Of a stretch of 64,000 bases of DNA, positions 33,157 to 48,100 are shown one piece after another; position 1 is the first letter of the stretch, and the number at the start of each line of letters is the position of its first letter. The notes below the pieces were generated by a model. That model was not told the DNA's origin and searched no databases. It saw only the letters and a program-made list of their open reading frames with translations. Source of the DNA: Malachius bipustulatus (taxonomy: Eukaryota > Arthropoda > Insecta > Coleoptera > Melyridae); the NCBI GenBank assembly GCA_910589415.1, contig OU342630.1:51120012-51184011 (forward strand), in the 5' to 3' direction. Position numbers and translations under genes: made by a program.

Positions 33157-36100
33157 GTACCTATTTGCAGAATATTCTTTATCTACCAATAATAGATACG
33201 TATAGGGAATTACGACTTCTGTAAATATTAGTTCCCCTAATTTTAGAGAGAAATGGTAAATGGATCATTGTTTAAGATTTTAAAAGTTTCTCATGTTGGT
33301 ATCTTATCTGAAGGCGATTATTGAGAAAATCGAGGCCTCTACGCCACAAATTTAAAATCTGACAATGAATATTATTGGTAAAAGTCAAGGCTATGACATG
33401 AGATCTCTTTAAAAAAACTCTTAAAAAAAAAACGATCAAAAGTACTAAAGTGTTTCGAGATATTGAAGCATCTAAAAGCTACTTACACTGCCGAAAAATT
33501 TGATGAATAAAATTATGCGGATTGAATTCTTAAAACCGCTTTATTATAAGAACGTCAACAATGTGGTGATCTGAGATTGTAATAAATTATAATAAAAAGG
33601 TCAACCTATCCTCTCAAGTCCAACCAAAATGTTCAAAATCAACCATTTTTTTCGAGGCATTCTCATTTTAACCCAGGCAAAATTTTGAGATCCACCATTG
33701 CGCGCGCAAGGGTTGTCCGATTGATTGTTATTCATAAATAGTTAATAAGTGCTTCTTTGTAGTACAAAGTATACACTTCTTTAAATATGAAATAATTTAT
33801 GCAGTAGGTCAATAAGTGAATCAATATCCAATAATAATCTGACGGAGTTCATGATTGACAGCCGAAAGGATTCAGATTATCACATAATGATTGTATGAAA
33901 GACAAATTGGCAACGACTTTCATTCACAGGTAATCCTACACATCGATTCACTCACTCGATCTAGCTTATCAATTAGCAAATATAATGGCCCGGTAAGGTA
34001 AATTCGCCGGCAGCAAGGTGTTCCGATGCCAGTTAGACAAGTTAATATTGGGTTAAAAACTCATTACCGAATTAAAGAGCACTTTCTCACAAGAGATCGT
34101 TAAGTAACCAGCAACCACGCACATGTGCAGGAAAATTACTGCTAATGCTGTCTTGTTAATTTTCATATTAGACACTAATCAGCGAACAAGGTTTAATTTG
34201 TTAACAGCTGTGCAATTAAGTGGTAAGAATTCGATTTAATTCCATGTCGTTGATTAATGTTCTTTCAATAATAGTTATGACGAGGATTGAACGAACAGAT
34301 TTTCATACACGTAGAAAAGTTTGTAACACATAATAACGAGAATAATATAATTCTTTATACTCCTAGTTTCAGTTAACTAATGACGTACATTCCCCATGCG
34401 GAAAATTTGAGGTCCCTCCCCTTAGAGCCAATCACAGCTCGGCATTTTGAGAACTCATTTTTCGGAACTTACTGCGTGACGTCAACATGTTAAGATAACG
34501 CATTAATATCGCCCGACTAACTATCGAAATACAGACTGAAAAATCACGGTCGATTGCACTCATTTCTTGGTTTATCTTCAATCCATTTAATGTAAAGCTC
34601 CGTTCTCACTATGTTAAAGGGTACGTGCAAGGAACGGGCTGGGTAATATTTTTCCATGTATTTTTTCGCTACGTTTATTTCCGGGTCGGTGCCTGCATGT
34701 GAATATACAGGGTGCGTAAAAAGTATTGCACCAAGCGGGATTACGCAGAGGGGGTTTGACATTTAGATTTGACATTTTGATAGTTGACATTACACATAAA
34801 TACCCATACGTTCATGTGAGTTTTATTTGTTTTGTGCGACTGGCGTTTGTCTGAGGCCGCCATCTTGAATTTTTTAAATGGCAACCTAGGTTTATTTTGG
34901 TGTAATTGAGCAGGTAAATGATTTAGAAATACAATTCGGTACAACCATTGGAATTTAGATTGAGCGGTTTATGAGTTATAAACAAGTGAAAATCGAAAAT
35001 TTTCAACTTCAAAGCAGTTTATTAGAACTAGAACGGTTCAAGATATCTAAAAACGGTTTACATGTCCCTATCCTAACTTTTCATGTTTTATACCACTAAT
35101 GTCCGTATTCATCAAACTTCAAAATATAACTCTGGGGTTATATTTTGAATTTTCTGACAGCTGATTGGTCTAATGCTCAAACCCTACGAACGCTACGAAT
35201 TTTAAACCAATCACATGTTCTAAAATATAACCCCAGGGGTTATATTTATTGATGAATACGGGCATATGTGATTTAAATTCTAATATACAGGGTGATGAAA
35301 AATCGGATAATTTTTCATCACCCTGTATTGAAATTTACTCCACCTACTGGGATAAAACATGAAAAGTTAGGATAGGGACATGTAAACCGTTTTCAGATAT
35401 CTTGAGCCGTTCTAGTTCTAGACTGCTTTGAAGTTGAAAATTTTCGATTTTCATTTGTTTATAACTCATGAACCGCTCAATCTAAATTCCAATGGTTGTA
35501 CCGAATTGTATTTCTAAATCATTTACCTGCTCAATGACACCAAAATAAACCTAGGTTGCCATTTAAAAAAATTCAAGATGACGGCCTCAGACAAACGCCA
35601 GTCGCACAAAACAAATGAAACTCACATGAACGTATGGGTATTTATGTGTAATGTCAACTGTCAAAATGTCAAATCTAAATGTCAAACCCCCTCTGCGTAA
35701 TCCCGCTTGGTGCAATACTTTTTACGCACCCTGTATAAGGCTGAAAATGGATAATTTAGATGCGCGCAGTATATGCGCTTCAATCAACGCCGGCGCAAAA
35801 GTGTCATGTCACAATAAACGCCATTTCTATATCCACGGCAAAATTCAACTAGAACGCATGCGTAGTGTGCACTTATCTCTAACCCCGTCCTGTTGAAATT
35901 TTTCTTCCCGTGAATAATGAACATTCTCTGCTCGTTAAAGAATATACCATTATTGAAAGCATTCTGGACGAAAGAATCTAAGTTATGTTCAATATTGTGC
36001 TTTGAACACCAAAATGTTTTTAGGGTGGTACAAGAAATTGCATCAGCAATTTATTTGTGTTTTAGAACAGTAATAATGTTGATAAATAAATTAACTCCTT

Positions 36101-39100
36101 TCCAGGAACAAATAATACAGGAATTCCGAAATGGCGGACACGGTGTAGATGTTGTTCAAAAAGACTGTAAATTTCATGTTCCTGCCATTTCGCTGTAAGT
36201 TTCACGTTGTCGTTCCTGTCATTCGGGATCACCTGTATAATATCACCTGTAGGTGTTCAGGTTAAAAGGGTTCTACGTTTTCGAAAAATTAGAAACTTAC
36301 CCGAGGCGCTGAGCGTCGAAATTAACTTTATACTGAGGCAAAAATAAAGATTTACATCTCATGGATAGGTATTCATGAGGTGTCGAATATGTTTGGAATA
36401 AAATACTTTTATCTCATATACGGGGTGACTGATTTCATTAATAATTAGCGGGAAAAGGTGAAAAAATGTTGCGAATATGATAAGCATACCTACGTCAATG
36501 CACGTATACAGTAGGGGCCAAAAATAGTGCCAAATTTTTTATTTTTAATAGGACGCCCTGTACCTATGCTATAACATTTTCTGATTGAGAAAATTCAGTA
36601 AGTTTTTAAAGTTGAAGTTTGTAATCAATAATTTATTGTAAAGGGCTGTTGGAAAGGAGTGAAAATCACCATTTTTCGGTTTTCAAAGTTATTTACAACG
36701 AAAATGGCCAAGATACCGGAAAACGGCGCACATGTTCCTATTCCTATCTGTACTTTCAATGTGTTCTCCTATATTGTGTGGATGACACTATACTTGGTAT
36801 ACAGGGTAATGAAAAATCTAAAACTTTTATTACACGCCTTTTTTAAGCTTTTTTAAGCTTTTTGAGCTTTTCTAGAACAAGAACACGTGATTTTTTTGGT
36901 AATAAGATCAAATTATTACTTATGTCTGCATTTTTTGAGAGACACCTACACGGCTAGGTATACTTACTTAAGTAAGTATCTCTTGCAGCTGTGAAATTAT
37001 TACTGGCGAAAAATTTCCCGCAAAATAATTTTTATACAGGGTGCACCATATATCCTTCTCTATATTGATATCTCCTAACGCTAACAGATACAGGGTCGGT
37101 TAAACAAGTTCAATGAAGCGCAATTTTGTGGCCATCTCGAATCAGTCAAGACATACAAAATATCCGTGACCGTTCCTGAAATATCCTGAAAAAACTGAAA
37201 GATTTCTTATTTTTTCCATTTCTTTGTTATTAATGGAGATTAATAAATAATTTTTTGTGGGCTTACATAAGCCGGCAAGAGCTACCCATCTGACATTTAA
37301 AAAATTTTCAAAGCCGACTAGATACCGGAGTTTTCATAGTCAACTTTCGTTTATCTTATGGCCATCATATTGTTTTTTTACGCTGTTCGGTATAAAAAAT
37401 CATAAAAACTAAAAATTGTTAAACTTCCGAAAATAAGTTCAAAAAATTTATATTCTTCTTTTTTCTTTACAAAAAAGACAACTTTTTAGACCGAATTTCA
37501 TAGATAAATTAAAAAACCATAAGGCAAGCACTATTTCGGCGTATTTTACAAATGTTGACGTTTTTCGAAAATTTTTTTAGGTTTTTCTTTGAAAAAATAA
37601 GAAGAATAAAAATTAAAAAAAAAATTTGAACTTTATTAATTTTTGGTTTCCATTAAGTATCTTTTTCATATCGAACGACATAAAAAAAATAATACGGCGG
37701 CCATAAGAAAAACGAAAGTTGACTGTGAAAACTATTGGATCTAGTTGGCCTTGAAAATTTTTGTAATGTCAGATGGGTAGCTCTTGACGATTTATGTAAT
37801 AAGCCTACAAAAAATTATTTATTAATTTACAATAATAAGAAAGATACGGCAAAAATAAGAAATCTCGATTTTTCAGTTTTTTCAGGATATTTCAGGAGCC
37901 TTGCATGTCTTGACGGATTCGAGATGGCCACAAAACTGCGCATCTTTTTTCTAATTTAACCGACCCTGTATCTCTTTGCGTTCAGGAGATAGCAAAAGTC
38001 ATATAGAGAATGATATATGGTGCACCCTGTATTCATAGTCCAGTCAGTGAGCTTTTACCCGTATAATTTTGCCAAACAGCACCGATTTTCATAAAAACTT
38101 GGATTTGGCTTCTGTCTATTTGGCTTACAGTCAATATTATAAAGGCTCATTAGGCTAACGGACAGATCTCTGTTACCATTTTTAAAGCTTATATCGACGT
38201 CAAATGACTTTTATTAACATTTTTGTAATTACTTTCATGACAATAATAGATAAATTAAAAAAAAATCCACTTAGACTCGATATCTTCTTCAGAAATAGCC
38301 ACAGGAATCTGCCCGTTAACTTAATGGGCCTTTATAATATTGACTGTTAGTCTACTTCAAAGTTGACTGTATAACGGTGGTCAATTTTACCATGGAGTGG
38401 ATGGCACCACATATCGGGGGTGAAAAATGTTTATTGTAAATATTTGAAAATCCGGGAATAGACTAATCTAAGTAACTTTTTTTATAAAATTTTTTCTGAA
38501 AGTCGATACTTTTTTGATTTATTCGCGAGTGAAATTGTCAATTTTTCAACCAATAAATCCACGTGTTCAGACGATTTTTCGCGCGAATAACTCAAAAAGT
38601 TGGTTTGAATCAAAAAAATCATTGCTAGTAAAAATGTAGCTTTTAATAGGTTTATGATGTCTGTAGACCCAAAACAAACTGAGTAATAGCTTGTTGAAGG
38701 TTACTCAACTAAGTTACGTCAAAGTTATTCGTCATAATTATTGAAAGTTTCAACGTGAAGTTAACAAAAAACAGCACGTTTTGGGCGGGTGAAGAACTCA
38801 TGAAACCTTTTTTGAAGTGCTTGAAAAAACCTTTAATTTTGTTTTATAGTATAAAAAATGTCCCTACCATTAAAACTACGCGAGTCATGATGAAAATAAT
38901 TTTGCTCCCTATTTATTTCGGCGTCAAAAAAATGTAAAAAATCACCTCCTAATTACCACCCCAATTGAAAATAATCGTTACCACTTTAAAGTTCACTTTA
39001 TTTATGTTCTTTTAACCTGCTCTAGAAGCTTAACAAGTTCACTAATGTGCTTAGATTTGAAAAATATGAAAATATGAAAAGAGCTTTTTAGTAATTTAAA

Positions 39101-42100
39101 AAAGTGCATTTTCTTCAAAATAATTCAAAAACTAATAATGATCGGTACGCAAAATTTTGTGAAGTACAAAACTGCAAGTTTTGTTTTTATGAAGATTTTC
39201 TTTTTTCTTCTGTATGATGAAACTTGAGTAAGATATGGGCCTTATTGTGAATAACATCGGCTCCAAACCAACCTTCGTCACAAAAAATAGACAGGAGGTA
39301 CTAGATATAACATTCAGCTCAAACTTTATAAGCAATAGGATAACCAACTGGCAGGTATCCTCTGAACCTTCCTGTTCAGACCATAGACAAATAGTGTTCG
39401 ACATCGAAATAGGTCATAGACCTATTGTGGAATATCGTGATCCAAAAAGAACAGACTGGAGCGGATATGAAAAATCCCTCCAGACTGGACTTGAGACCGT
39501 TATCCCCACAATAAAAAATCGTGATGATATTGAAATTGCGGCGGAACAAGTCCGGAACGCAATAATATCAGCCTATCACGAAAACTGTCCACCAAAAACG
39601 AAGAGAAACGACAGGAAAGTCGACTGGTGGAACAAAGACCTAGAGAAAAGAAGAAAAGAAGTTCGACGACTCTTCAATCGAGCTAAAGAGATGGGTAACT
39701 GGGATGAATACAGAACTAAGCTAACGGAGTACTACAAAGAGATCAGACGATCTAAAAGAGAGTCCTGGAGAAGGTTCTGCGAGAGCATCCATGATCTGCC
39801 TCGCAGCGCCAGAATTCACAAGATTCTCTCAAGAGATCCGACACAGCCATTTGGCTCGATAAAACGACCAGACGGTTCATTTACGGACTCAGAAAAGGAA
39901 ACGTTAGAACTCCTAAAGGAAAATCACTTCCCAGGTAGCTCGCCTCTGTACAATCAGTGGCAGCTGAATTCCGGAGGACGTATAAATCGACCTCAAAAAT
40001 CGGAATGGAAAGTCTGCCGCTCGATCATTACAGCCAAGGCAATTGAAAACGCTGTAAAAACTTTTCAGCCTTTCAAGACACCTGGAGAGGACGGCATCTT
40101 TCCTGCCCTATTACAAAGGGGCATAAAGATACTGACGTCCTCTCTTATAAAATTATTTAGGGCTAGTCTGGCATGGAACTACATCCCATCCAGCTGGGCG
40201 GCAACAAGGGTGGTGTACGTTCCCAAAGTGGGCCGTACAGAGCCACACCCTAAGTCATTCAGACCCATTAGCCTTACATCCTTTATACTGAAAAGTCTAG
40301 AGAGAATACTGGATGTACACATCAGGAGGAGTGTCTTAGTTTCACACCCTCTGAATGTGCACCAGTATGCCTATCAAGCTGGCAAATCAACCGATTTGGC
40401 ACTTAATAACCTCGTGGGGAAGATCACCAAGTCTCTTGACAACAAAGAGATCATGGTGGGAGTCTTCCTCGACATAGAAGGAGCATTTAACAATGCATTA
40501 CCAAACTCACTGTATGAAGCAGCAGTTTCCAGAGGAATAGAACCGGTCATAAACGGCTGGATCCGTAATATGCTAGATAGTAGGATGATAACGACCTCGA
40601 TGGGAGGAGTTGAAGTCAGTTTCAGGCCGGGGAGAGGGTGCCCACAGGGAGGAGTACTCTCCCCCCTACTATGGACCCTTCTTGTAGACGACCTGCTGGC
40701 GATCCTCTCCCTATGGAGAGTTGAAGTTCAAGCATATGCGGATGACCTTGTAATAATGATCAAAGGAAACTCCGAGAGGACAATATCCAATGTCCTTCAG
40801 GAAGTTCTTCAAGTCACGTATCAGTGGTGCGAGAGGGAGCAGATGTCTGTAAATCCTCGCAAAACTGTTATAGTACCATTCACTAGACGAAAAAGGCTGG
40901 AAGACCTTATACCACCTACTCTTCAAGGAGTAGTTATACCATTTGCGGAGGAGGCTAAATATCTAGGTATCACACTTGATAGGAAGCTACTATGGAACTC
41001 CCATCTGGAAAAGATTATCCACAGAGCAAAGCTCTCCCTATGGAGTTGCAAAAAGATCTGTGGAAGAACTTGGGGCACTGGTCCCAAGCAAATACACTGG
41101 ATATATGTAACGATCATTAGGCCAATGATCGCATATGGCTGTGTAGCTTGGTGGTCCAAAGGCTTACAAGCCTTGGCCAAAATGAAGCTGTCAAGTCTGC
41201 AAAGACAAGCATGCCTGGCAATCAGTGGAGCAATGAGCACCACACCGTCGGTGGCTATGGAAATACTTCTGGACCTTCCTCCACTCCATATATACTTGGA
41301 AAGAGAGGCCAGATGGACAACTTACAGACTACTACAGGTAGCACGAAGCACACAAATGGCTTGTGTCATGGAACGGACCAGTCTACTGGACGACACTCAA
41401 AGTCACAGTCTTCTGGGTATGCCCTCAGACATGATGCCATACACAACAAACCACTGCACTGCATACAACGTCCTCTTTCCAAGCAGAGACGAATGGGAGC
41501 GTAACTCAAACGACCTCCTCAAAGCAGACCTCACGTGGTTTACCGACGGTTCAAAGACTCCAACGGGAGTTGGATCCGGAGCGTACGACGCTGGGTCAAG
41601 ACGAGAATTCTTTGCAAACCTGGGTCAGTACGCAACAATATTTCAGGCAGAAATTTATGCCATTGTACTCAGCGCGCAGATGCTGGTTGAAACGCACTGC
41701 ACGCAGAAAACAATTAAAATCTTCTCAGATAGCCAAGCGGCCCTAAAAGCCCTTTGCTCCATTCGTTGCAATTCCAAACTAGTATGGAACTGTCAAGCAG
41801 CACTCAATGAAGTAGCTAAAAACAATAACTTGACTCTGGTCTGGATTCCAGGTCACTCCGGCCTTGGAGAGAACGAAATAGCCGACTCTCTGGCTAGAAG
41901 AGCAACTGAATCCAAATTTACAGGACCGGAACCTGCTCTTGGCATATCCTCAAATACTGCCAAAACAACAATAGACACCTGGGCGGAAAACAAGGTACTT
42001 CGGTACTGGCAAACTCTACCAGGATTAACTCACTCTAAGACCTTCATTGAGGGACCCTCGAGAAACAGAGCTAAAAAGCTACTGGAACTCAAAAGGACTG

Positions 42101-45100
42101 ACCTAAGGGCCCTAATAGGCCTATACACAGGACACTGCAAAGTGAACCACCACTTACACAGGATGAATCTAGCCGATAACGCAGAATGTCGCCTGTGTTT
42201 GGAGGATGTAGAAACAGCAGAGCATGTACTATGCAACTGCCCCGCCTTGGGAAGAACCAGGCACTCAACGTTCGGAAAAGTACTTCTCTCTCCGAGAGAC
42301 CTGGATACATTCACACCATCTAAGGTCATTAGCTTTTTAAAAAGCAGTGGCCTGCTAGAGTGGATGTAAATTACTTAGGTATGAGCCACAATAGACCGCT
42401 TGGTCGCAGTGGAGGTGTCACTAATCGACCCACTCATTATATAACTAAACTAACTAAACTAAACTAAGATATGGGCCGTTTAATGTTTGAAAATATTAGT
42501 AAATAGTAACTTGTTCAAATTCTTTTACCTAAAACCCTGCCATAAATAAGGGTTGAAAGAAAAGTAATTTATATACTGAATTTATAGCTCTTGAAAACCC
42601 CTACAAAATTGTTTCTTGAGGGCTTGATAGCTTGAAAACTAAGGAAGTTATAGGGATAAAAAACGAAATCACAAATTTATACATTTTAGTTTCATTCAGA
42701 AGAAAAATGTTGTGTACAGTGGAGGACGTCAATACTCCCCCTGACTTTAAATTTTGATCTCTGAATGAGATAAAACTTTGGTGCAAAAACTCAAAAAATC
42801 AAATATCATGATTCATGAATTTTACTACTTTTGACGTAAAACTGATTTGTCAAAGACCAAACATGACGTTACAGTCGCTGTCAACTTCAAAATTTTGAGG
42901 GGCATGGAGGGTCGTGTAAGACCTCATTTTAAAGGTATTTTAATTACCTACACAAAAATTTTGTTAGTATACAATTTTTAAAATCTCTGTGTCGTTCATA
43001 GTCCCCCCACCCTCTTTAAATTCTCTGTCGATAAGTCAAAATTTAACATTTTGATTTTTTTTTTTTTAATTATAGCTATTCTAGGGGGGTGGCTTTTAGA
43101 GACGAAAATGTTTAATAAATTATAAATTCTATCCCTTTAATATAATTTGACTTTCATTCACCTTATTTTAATATAATTTCAATCGAATAGACGCTCGAAT
43201 CTGTACAATTTTAAAGTTATTTTCGAATAGGGATAGTTTTCACCCCTAAAAATTTTAAAACAGCTCCTGGCACAGGGTCAACTTTGAAGTAGGGGGACGA
43301 ATAAAACCTAAATCCAAATTTTTATGAACATTTGAGAACTTCCACAGATTGAGTTGGTCAAAAGTAAATTAAAAGAGATAACCCCACATAGCTGACATCC
43401 ACTGTCAAAATGCACTAAGAAAACCTTCAAAATTATACCAGAAGAAATTAGTTGATTTTTCATGGCCTACCGCGGTCCGAATAGAGTTGAAATAGACTGT
43501 AGCATGAAATTAAGTAATTATAATTATTATTATTATTATATCTACTTTGTAAATAAGAAGAACTCGGTTATAGTTTTTTAAACCATCCAAAATATTTGAG
43601 AAGTCATCAGTAATTCTGGACCACCTACGTGTAAGTATGTATAATATTAAATATACGTAGATGTTGTATATTAAACATTCACTACACATACTACAGAGTA
43701 CCAAAGAAATGCCCGCACTGGCCAATCATTTGGTGCTGACTTTTCTTACGAACCAATTATCCGGCTTTTTGAGTAAATTCCCTCGCGGACAGTGGCCTTT
43801 AATTCACCTGGAAACTTGAACGTTGACAGCACAATTGGCCAGTAATTACCAATATCCTAATTAATGTCATTAAGAGTTTATTACCGCCCTAATTGATCGC
43901 TGAACCGTTCACACCCATTGTTTTCTTCGCGTTCTCATTCACCGCGGTGACATGCAATTTTTCCAAAACGTCGCCATAAAACGTTCTTCAGAAAATTCTG
44001 AAATCTTTTTCTTTTATTTGAGCATCTTCTTCGCTTTTGACGATCTACCGTACACATCGATTGGGCTGTTTTTCTTTGTCGGAACCTTTACAATATGTTT
44101 TGTTGCAGTTAAGATTTAATTATACAATTAAATTTGATTTGATTGTTGTAAATTCTTATGTCTCGTTGTTTTCTTCGTCGTTTGTAGTAGTGAAGAGAAT
44201 ATTCATGTTATTATGTTTTGTTTTCGAGGTGAAATTTAGACGAAATGGATTAGGATTCTTTTACAACAATGCCCATCCTTTAATTAAAGTTAAAAAAGAC
44301 AGTTTGATGAAAATAATGGCGAGTTAATGGATATTAGTTGAACTAATTTGCAAGACTGACTGAAAATGTACGTTGTCCATTATACATTGTTTCATAGTAG
44401 CTACGCAATTAAAAAGAAAAAAAATTGTAGATATATTTCACTGGAGCACAATAATATAATTGAACAAAAGCACAACTAAAAAAAATTATCAAAACTACAA
44501 ATAAAATTCTAAACAACCGCGCAAGTAGGAAACCGAAACAGCAAATGATAGAGGGCAGCTCGCTTAAGAAGTGTATATCATTGTTGCGAGAATTCCAGGT
44601 TTGAAGTTGGAAAGAATTTTGAGGTCGCAGGATCGAATCCTACAAGTCTTCACTTGTTTCTGCAATAATGACGTTATTTCACCACAGGCAACGGCAGTAA
44701 AATATCACTGGCGGCCCCTGTCTCATTTATACTGCAAAATAAGGTTCAGCGGTCGATATATAGCGTCTGTAAAATGACCATTTCCCGTACGGTCGTGCAA
44801 AATGATTATTTCACTATAACGAAATAAAACCCTAAGTAGTTTCTCACCTCAGGACTGCGAAAGTCTCATACAAAATGGACATAGGCTAAAATAAAAATTT
44901 CTTACTTGCTCTCTGCCATCCTCAGGAATCAACCGTTTCCATTAAGTGGCAACTCGCAGTACCTGTATGATTTTCAGTCAGCATCAGCAGAAAATAGTGT
45001 GCCAATCTTGTTATATGTTTATGTTAAATTCCTCTAATGTTCTTTATTTAATGTTACAGGTCCACCATACCCTCCGAGTGGTCGTCCATCTGTCACCCCT

Positions 45101-48100
45101 CATCCGGACGGCTGCGGCGCAACGGTGGCCTGGAGCAGTTGTCCTTTCGACGGTGGCAGCATTGTGACAGGATACCTAGTCGAGAGTACCTTGGCAGGCA
45201 GTGAGGTCTGGAGTACAGTCACTGAGCATTGCCTTTCACTAAGTCACCAAGTGCGGGGCCTGCAACCCGGCGCCAGATACGTTTTCAGGGTCAGGGCCGT
45301 CAACGTTCACGGCGCCAGCACACCTGGCATGGAGAGCGAACAGATACTCATGGAGGAAGTTGGTGAGTATTTGCGTCTTGAACCTCTAGCTGATAATGGA
45401 TCCGTAAAAAATCGTCAAACCCTTTCTAAGACGAGTATTGCTCGTTTTTGGGGTATGCACTTTCATCTTTTCTTTAGCTTACTTTCTATGCATTCGTAGC
45501 TGACTCTATGACCTTCGAGCCGAGGGTAGTGGTGCTGGAACCTGGACCGGAATTCAAACTCCGCTTTGAAGTGCTGGAGGAAATCGGTAAGGGAAGATTC
45601 GGCGTCGTCCATAAAGTCATTGACAAGATCTACAACCAGAAATTTGCTGCCAAGTTTATCAAGTGCAGGACAACCAAAGATAAAGATAAAGTTCAAGATG
45701 AAATCGATATTATGAATATGTTGAGGCATCCGAAACTCCTACAGCTAGCATCTGCCTATGAAAATCAAAGAGATATTGTCATGGTTACAGAATTGTAAGT
45801 ATGCTCTGATTAGTGAGAGAAAAATTCTCAAGCAAAAATTTCGTTTTCAGCATAACCGGTGGTGAATTATTCGAACGAGTGGTAGCTGACGACTTTACCT
45901 TAACAGAGAAAGACTGCATCTTGTTCATGCGGCAAATTATGGAGGGAGTGGCGTATATGCACGGCCAAAGCGTGGTCCATCTGGACCTAAAGCCAGAGAA
46001 CATCATGTGCCATACGCGTACGTCTCACCAAGTCAAAATAATCGATTTCGGACTTGCGCAAAAGCTTTATCCAGGACAACCCATCAGAGTGCTGTTCGGA
46101 ACGCCAGAGTTCGCCCCACCAGAAATCGTCAGCTATGAGCCCATCGGAGTTGAATCAGATATGTGGTCTCTTGGAGTTATATGCTATGTATTGTGAGTAT
46201 TGATAATTTGCTAATAGATTTGGGAGTTTTTTAATTTTAGGCACACTCTAACTTAAGACTTGAGATCTTTAATAATGTTGCCATTTTCAGGCTTTCAGGG
46301 CTTTCGCCTTTCATGGGAGACAACGACGCTGAAACTTTCGCGAATATCACCCGAGCTGATTACGATTTTGATGATGAAGCTTTCAATGCTGTCTCTCAGA
46401 ATGCGAGGGACTTTATTTCTGCTCTCCTCGTGAAAAGAAAAGAGTAAGTCTACTTTATTCATCAATTTTACAAAAATAATTGGTATTTATAATATTTCCA
46501 ATTATCCAGAGATCGGTTATCAGCCGAACAATGTCTGAAACACACCTGGCTGGATCCGGCTAATCACCAAGAAACGGTCGTCATTAGTACCGACAAACTG
46601 AAGAAATTCATTATCAGGCGCAAGTGGCAGGTAAGGGACCGTCGACTCGTTTTATCACTCTGTGGTTTTTGCATGGTTTGTTTTTGTTTGTTTGCTATCA
46701 GAAAACCGGCAATGCTATACGCGCTCTTGGTCGTATGGCGAACCTCTCGGCCAGTCGTCGGAATTCAGCCAACAATTCAGCATCGAACACTCCGAGGCCG
46801 TCGATATCCGATAACACTTCTAGAATGTCCAGTTTGAACGAAGAAGAACTGCAGCAGGTTTCACTAGAAGAACCGGAAATGTTAGATAACGATAAAGTAC
46901 TCGACGAAATCACCAGCACCACACCCTTCTCAGAGTGCGACGTAAACCCTCTTGATAAGGTTCTAGATAACAACGAAATAAACGAGCATCTTAATGGAAT
47001 CACTCAAAATGACACGTTATTAAAAATAGACACGGAAAATGTCAAAGAAGATACAGACACGAAAGAACTGAAAGGAAAAGTTTGCAGTGAGAGAAGTGAT
47101 AGTGGTTTCAGCGATTGTTCAGTCCAAGTTACTTCGAATAGTGGTTCCTGCACATCCACGCCACTCTTGAGCAAAAAGTTTCCTATTAATGAAGAACCCG
47201 AGGTTGAATGCAATAGCAGCATTGAAGATGTGACAGATTTTATAAGTGAGAAGACTCTGGTGTTGGAAATGTCTAAACAAAAACAAGATCTGTCCAGTGG
47301 AAACTCGGTTGCTTCTGATGATTCTCGGCATCATGGTGAAGAATATTCTAAACACGAATACTGCGAGCTAATACCTAAGAATAATAATCGTAAACTGTCT
47401 TCTAAAATCGAGACTTACACGAACAACTGCAATCAAAATAAATGTAAGTATGCTATCCGCTTTTTTAGTTTGAAAAACTGTAGATATAATTATTGACAAA
47501 TTATCCATTAATTAAACTATAAATGCTCTATTTATTTTAGGTAAATCAGCAAGCTCGTTGACCAGCTTACAAAGACTTTCGATATATTCATCTAGTTCAG
47601 TAGCCAGCGCCATTAAATTATTTGACCATCGAGAACCTGCCGATGTTGTAACCGCCCAACAAAAAGATCCTGGAGCACTAAAATCAGATCCAAATTCCAA
47701 CAACCATGTTCCCAAAAAAGACAATCAAGTCCAAACAAAATTTTCTTTTAGCTCTGCAGCTCCTATAAATCTGCAAAAGCAAACAATCGAGTCCAGTAAA
47801 AAAACCGAGCAGGATAGGCTAGATTCTCCTCCACGTAACATAATAATTGAGGAGAGAAAGTCTTCCTTTCCTAAGCTTGCTTCACCGCCCTCTAAAGATA
47901 GTCACCTGAAGTCACCTGAAAAGATGGATGACAAGCCCATTTCTAAGGTTGATTCACTTGTGCAGAAGCTCGGCTCTAAAAGTTCAGAAGGAAATGATGG
48001 CTCATCGACGGTTCAATTAAACGCTTCGTCTTCTTTCAGGAAAAGTATAGTGACATTGCCATCAAGTGATATGACTGTAAGGAGTAACGCATCAGGAAAG

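Larger units (their letters stand above)
33157..45059 (+). other. 11.9-kb intron of the kinase gene
   Basis: Donor GTACCT and acceptor TTTAATGTTACAG. It holds the fold-back at 34708-35733, half-elements near 36120-36850, the TA element 37037-38029, a MITE 38128-38346, the LINE 39242-42464 and a SINE-like segment 44560-44840. Stretches 33160-34700, 38350-39228 and 42480-44550 show no gene: AT-rich, with an (ATT)n run at 43518-43540. The donor is weak (GTACCT rather than GTAAGT), but the exon phases match (phase 1 on both sides). Confidence 0.7.

Noticed and set aside
34544..35896. Several 65-80-codon frames (both strands)
   Set aside because: They are mirror images in the two arms of the fold-back element and have no domain.
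43510..43725. Minus frame ending in poly-Ile
   Set aside because: It translates an (ATT)n microsatellite and adjacent AT-rich DNA.
46624..46701. Open frame upstream of the 46702 exon beginning with ATG
   Set aside because: The preceding exon ends at a good GTAAGG donor at 46631 and the acceptor is at 46701; the ATG frame includes intron.
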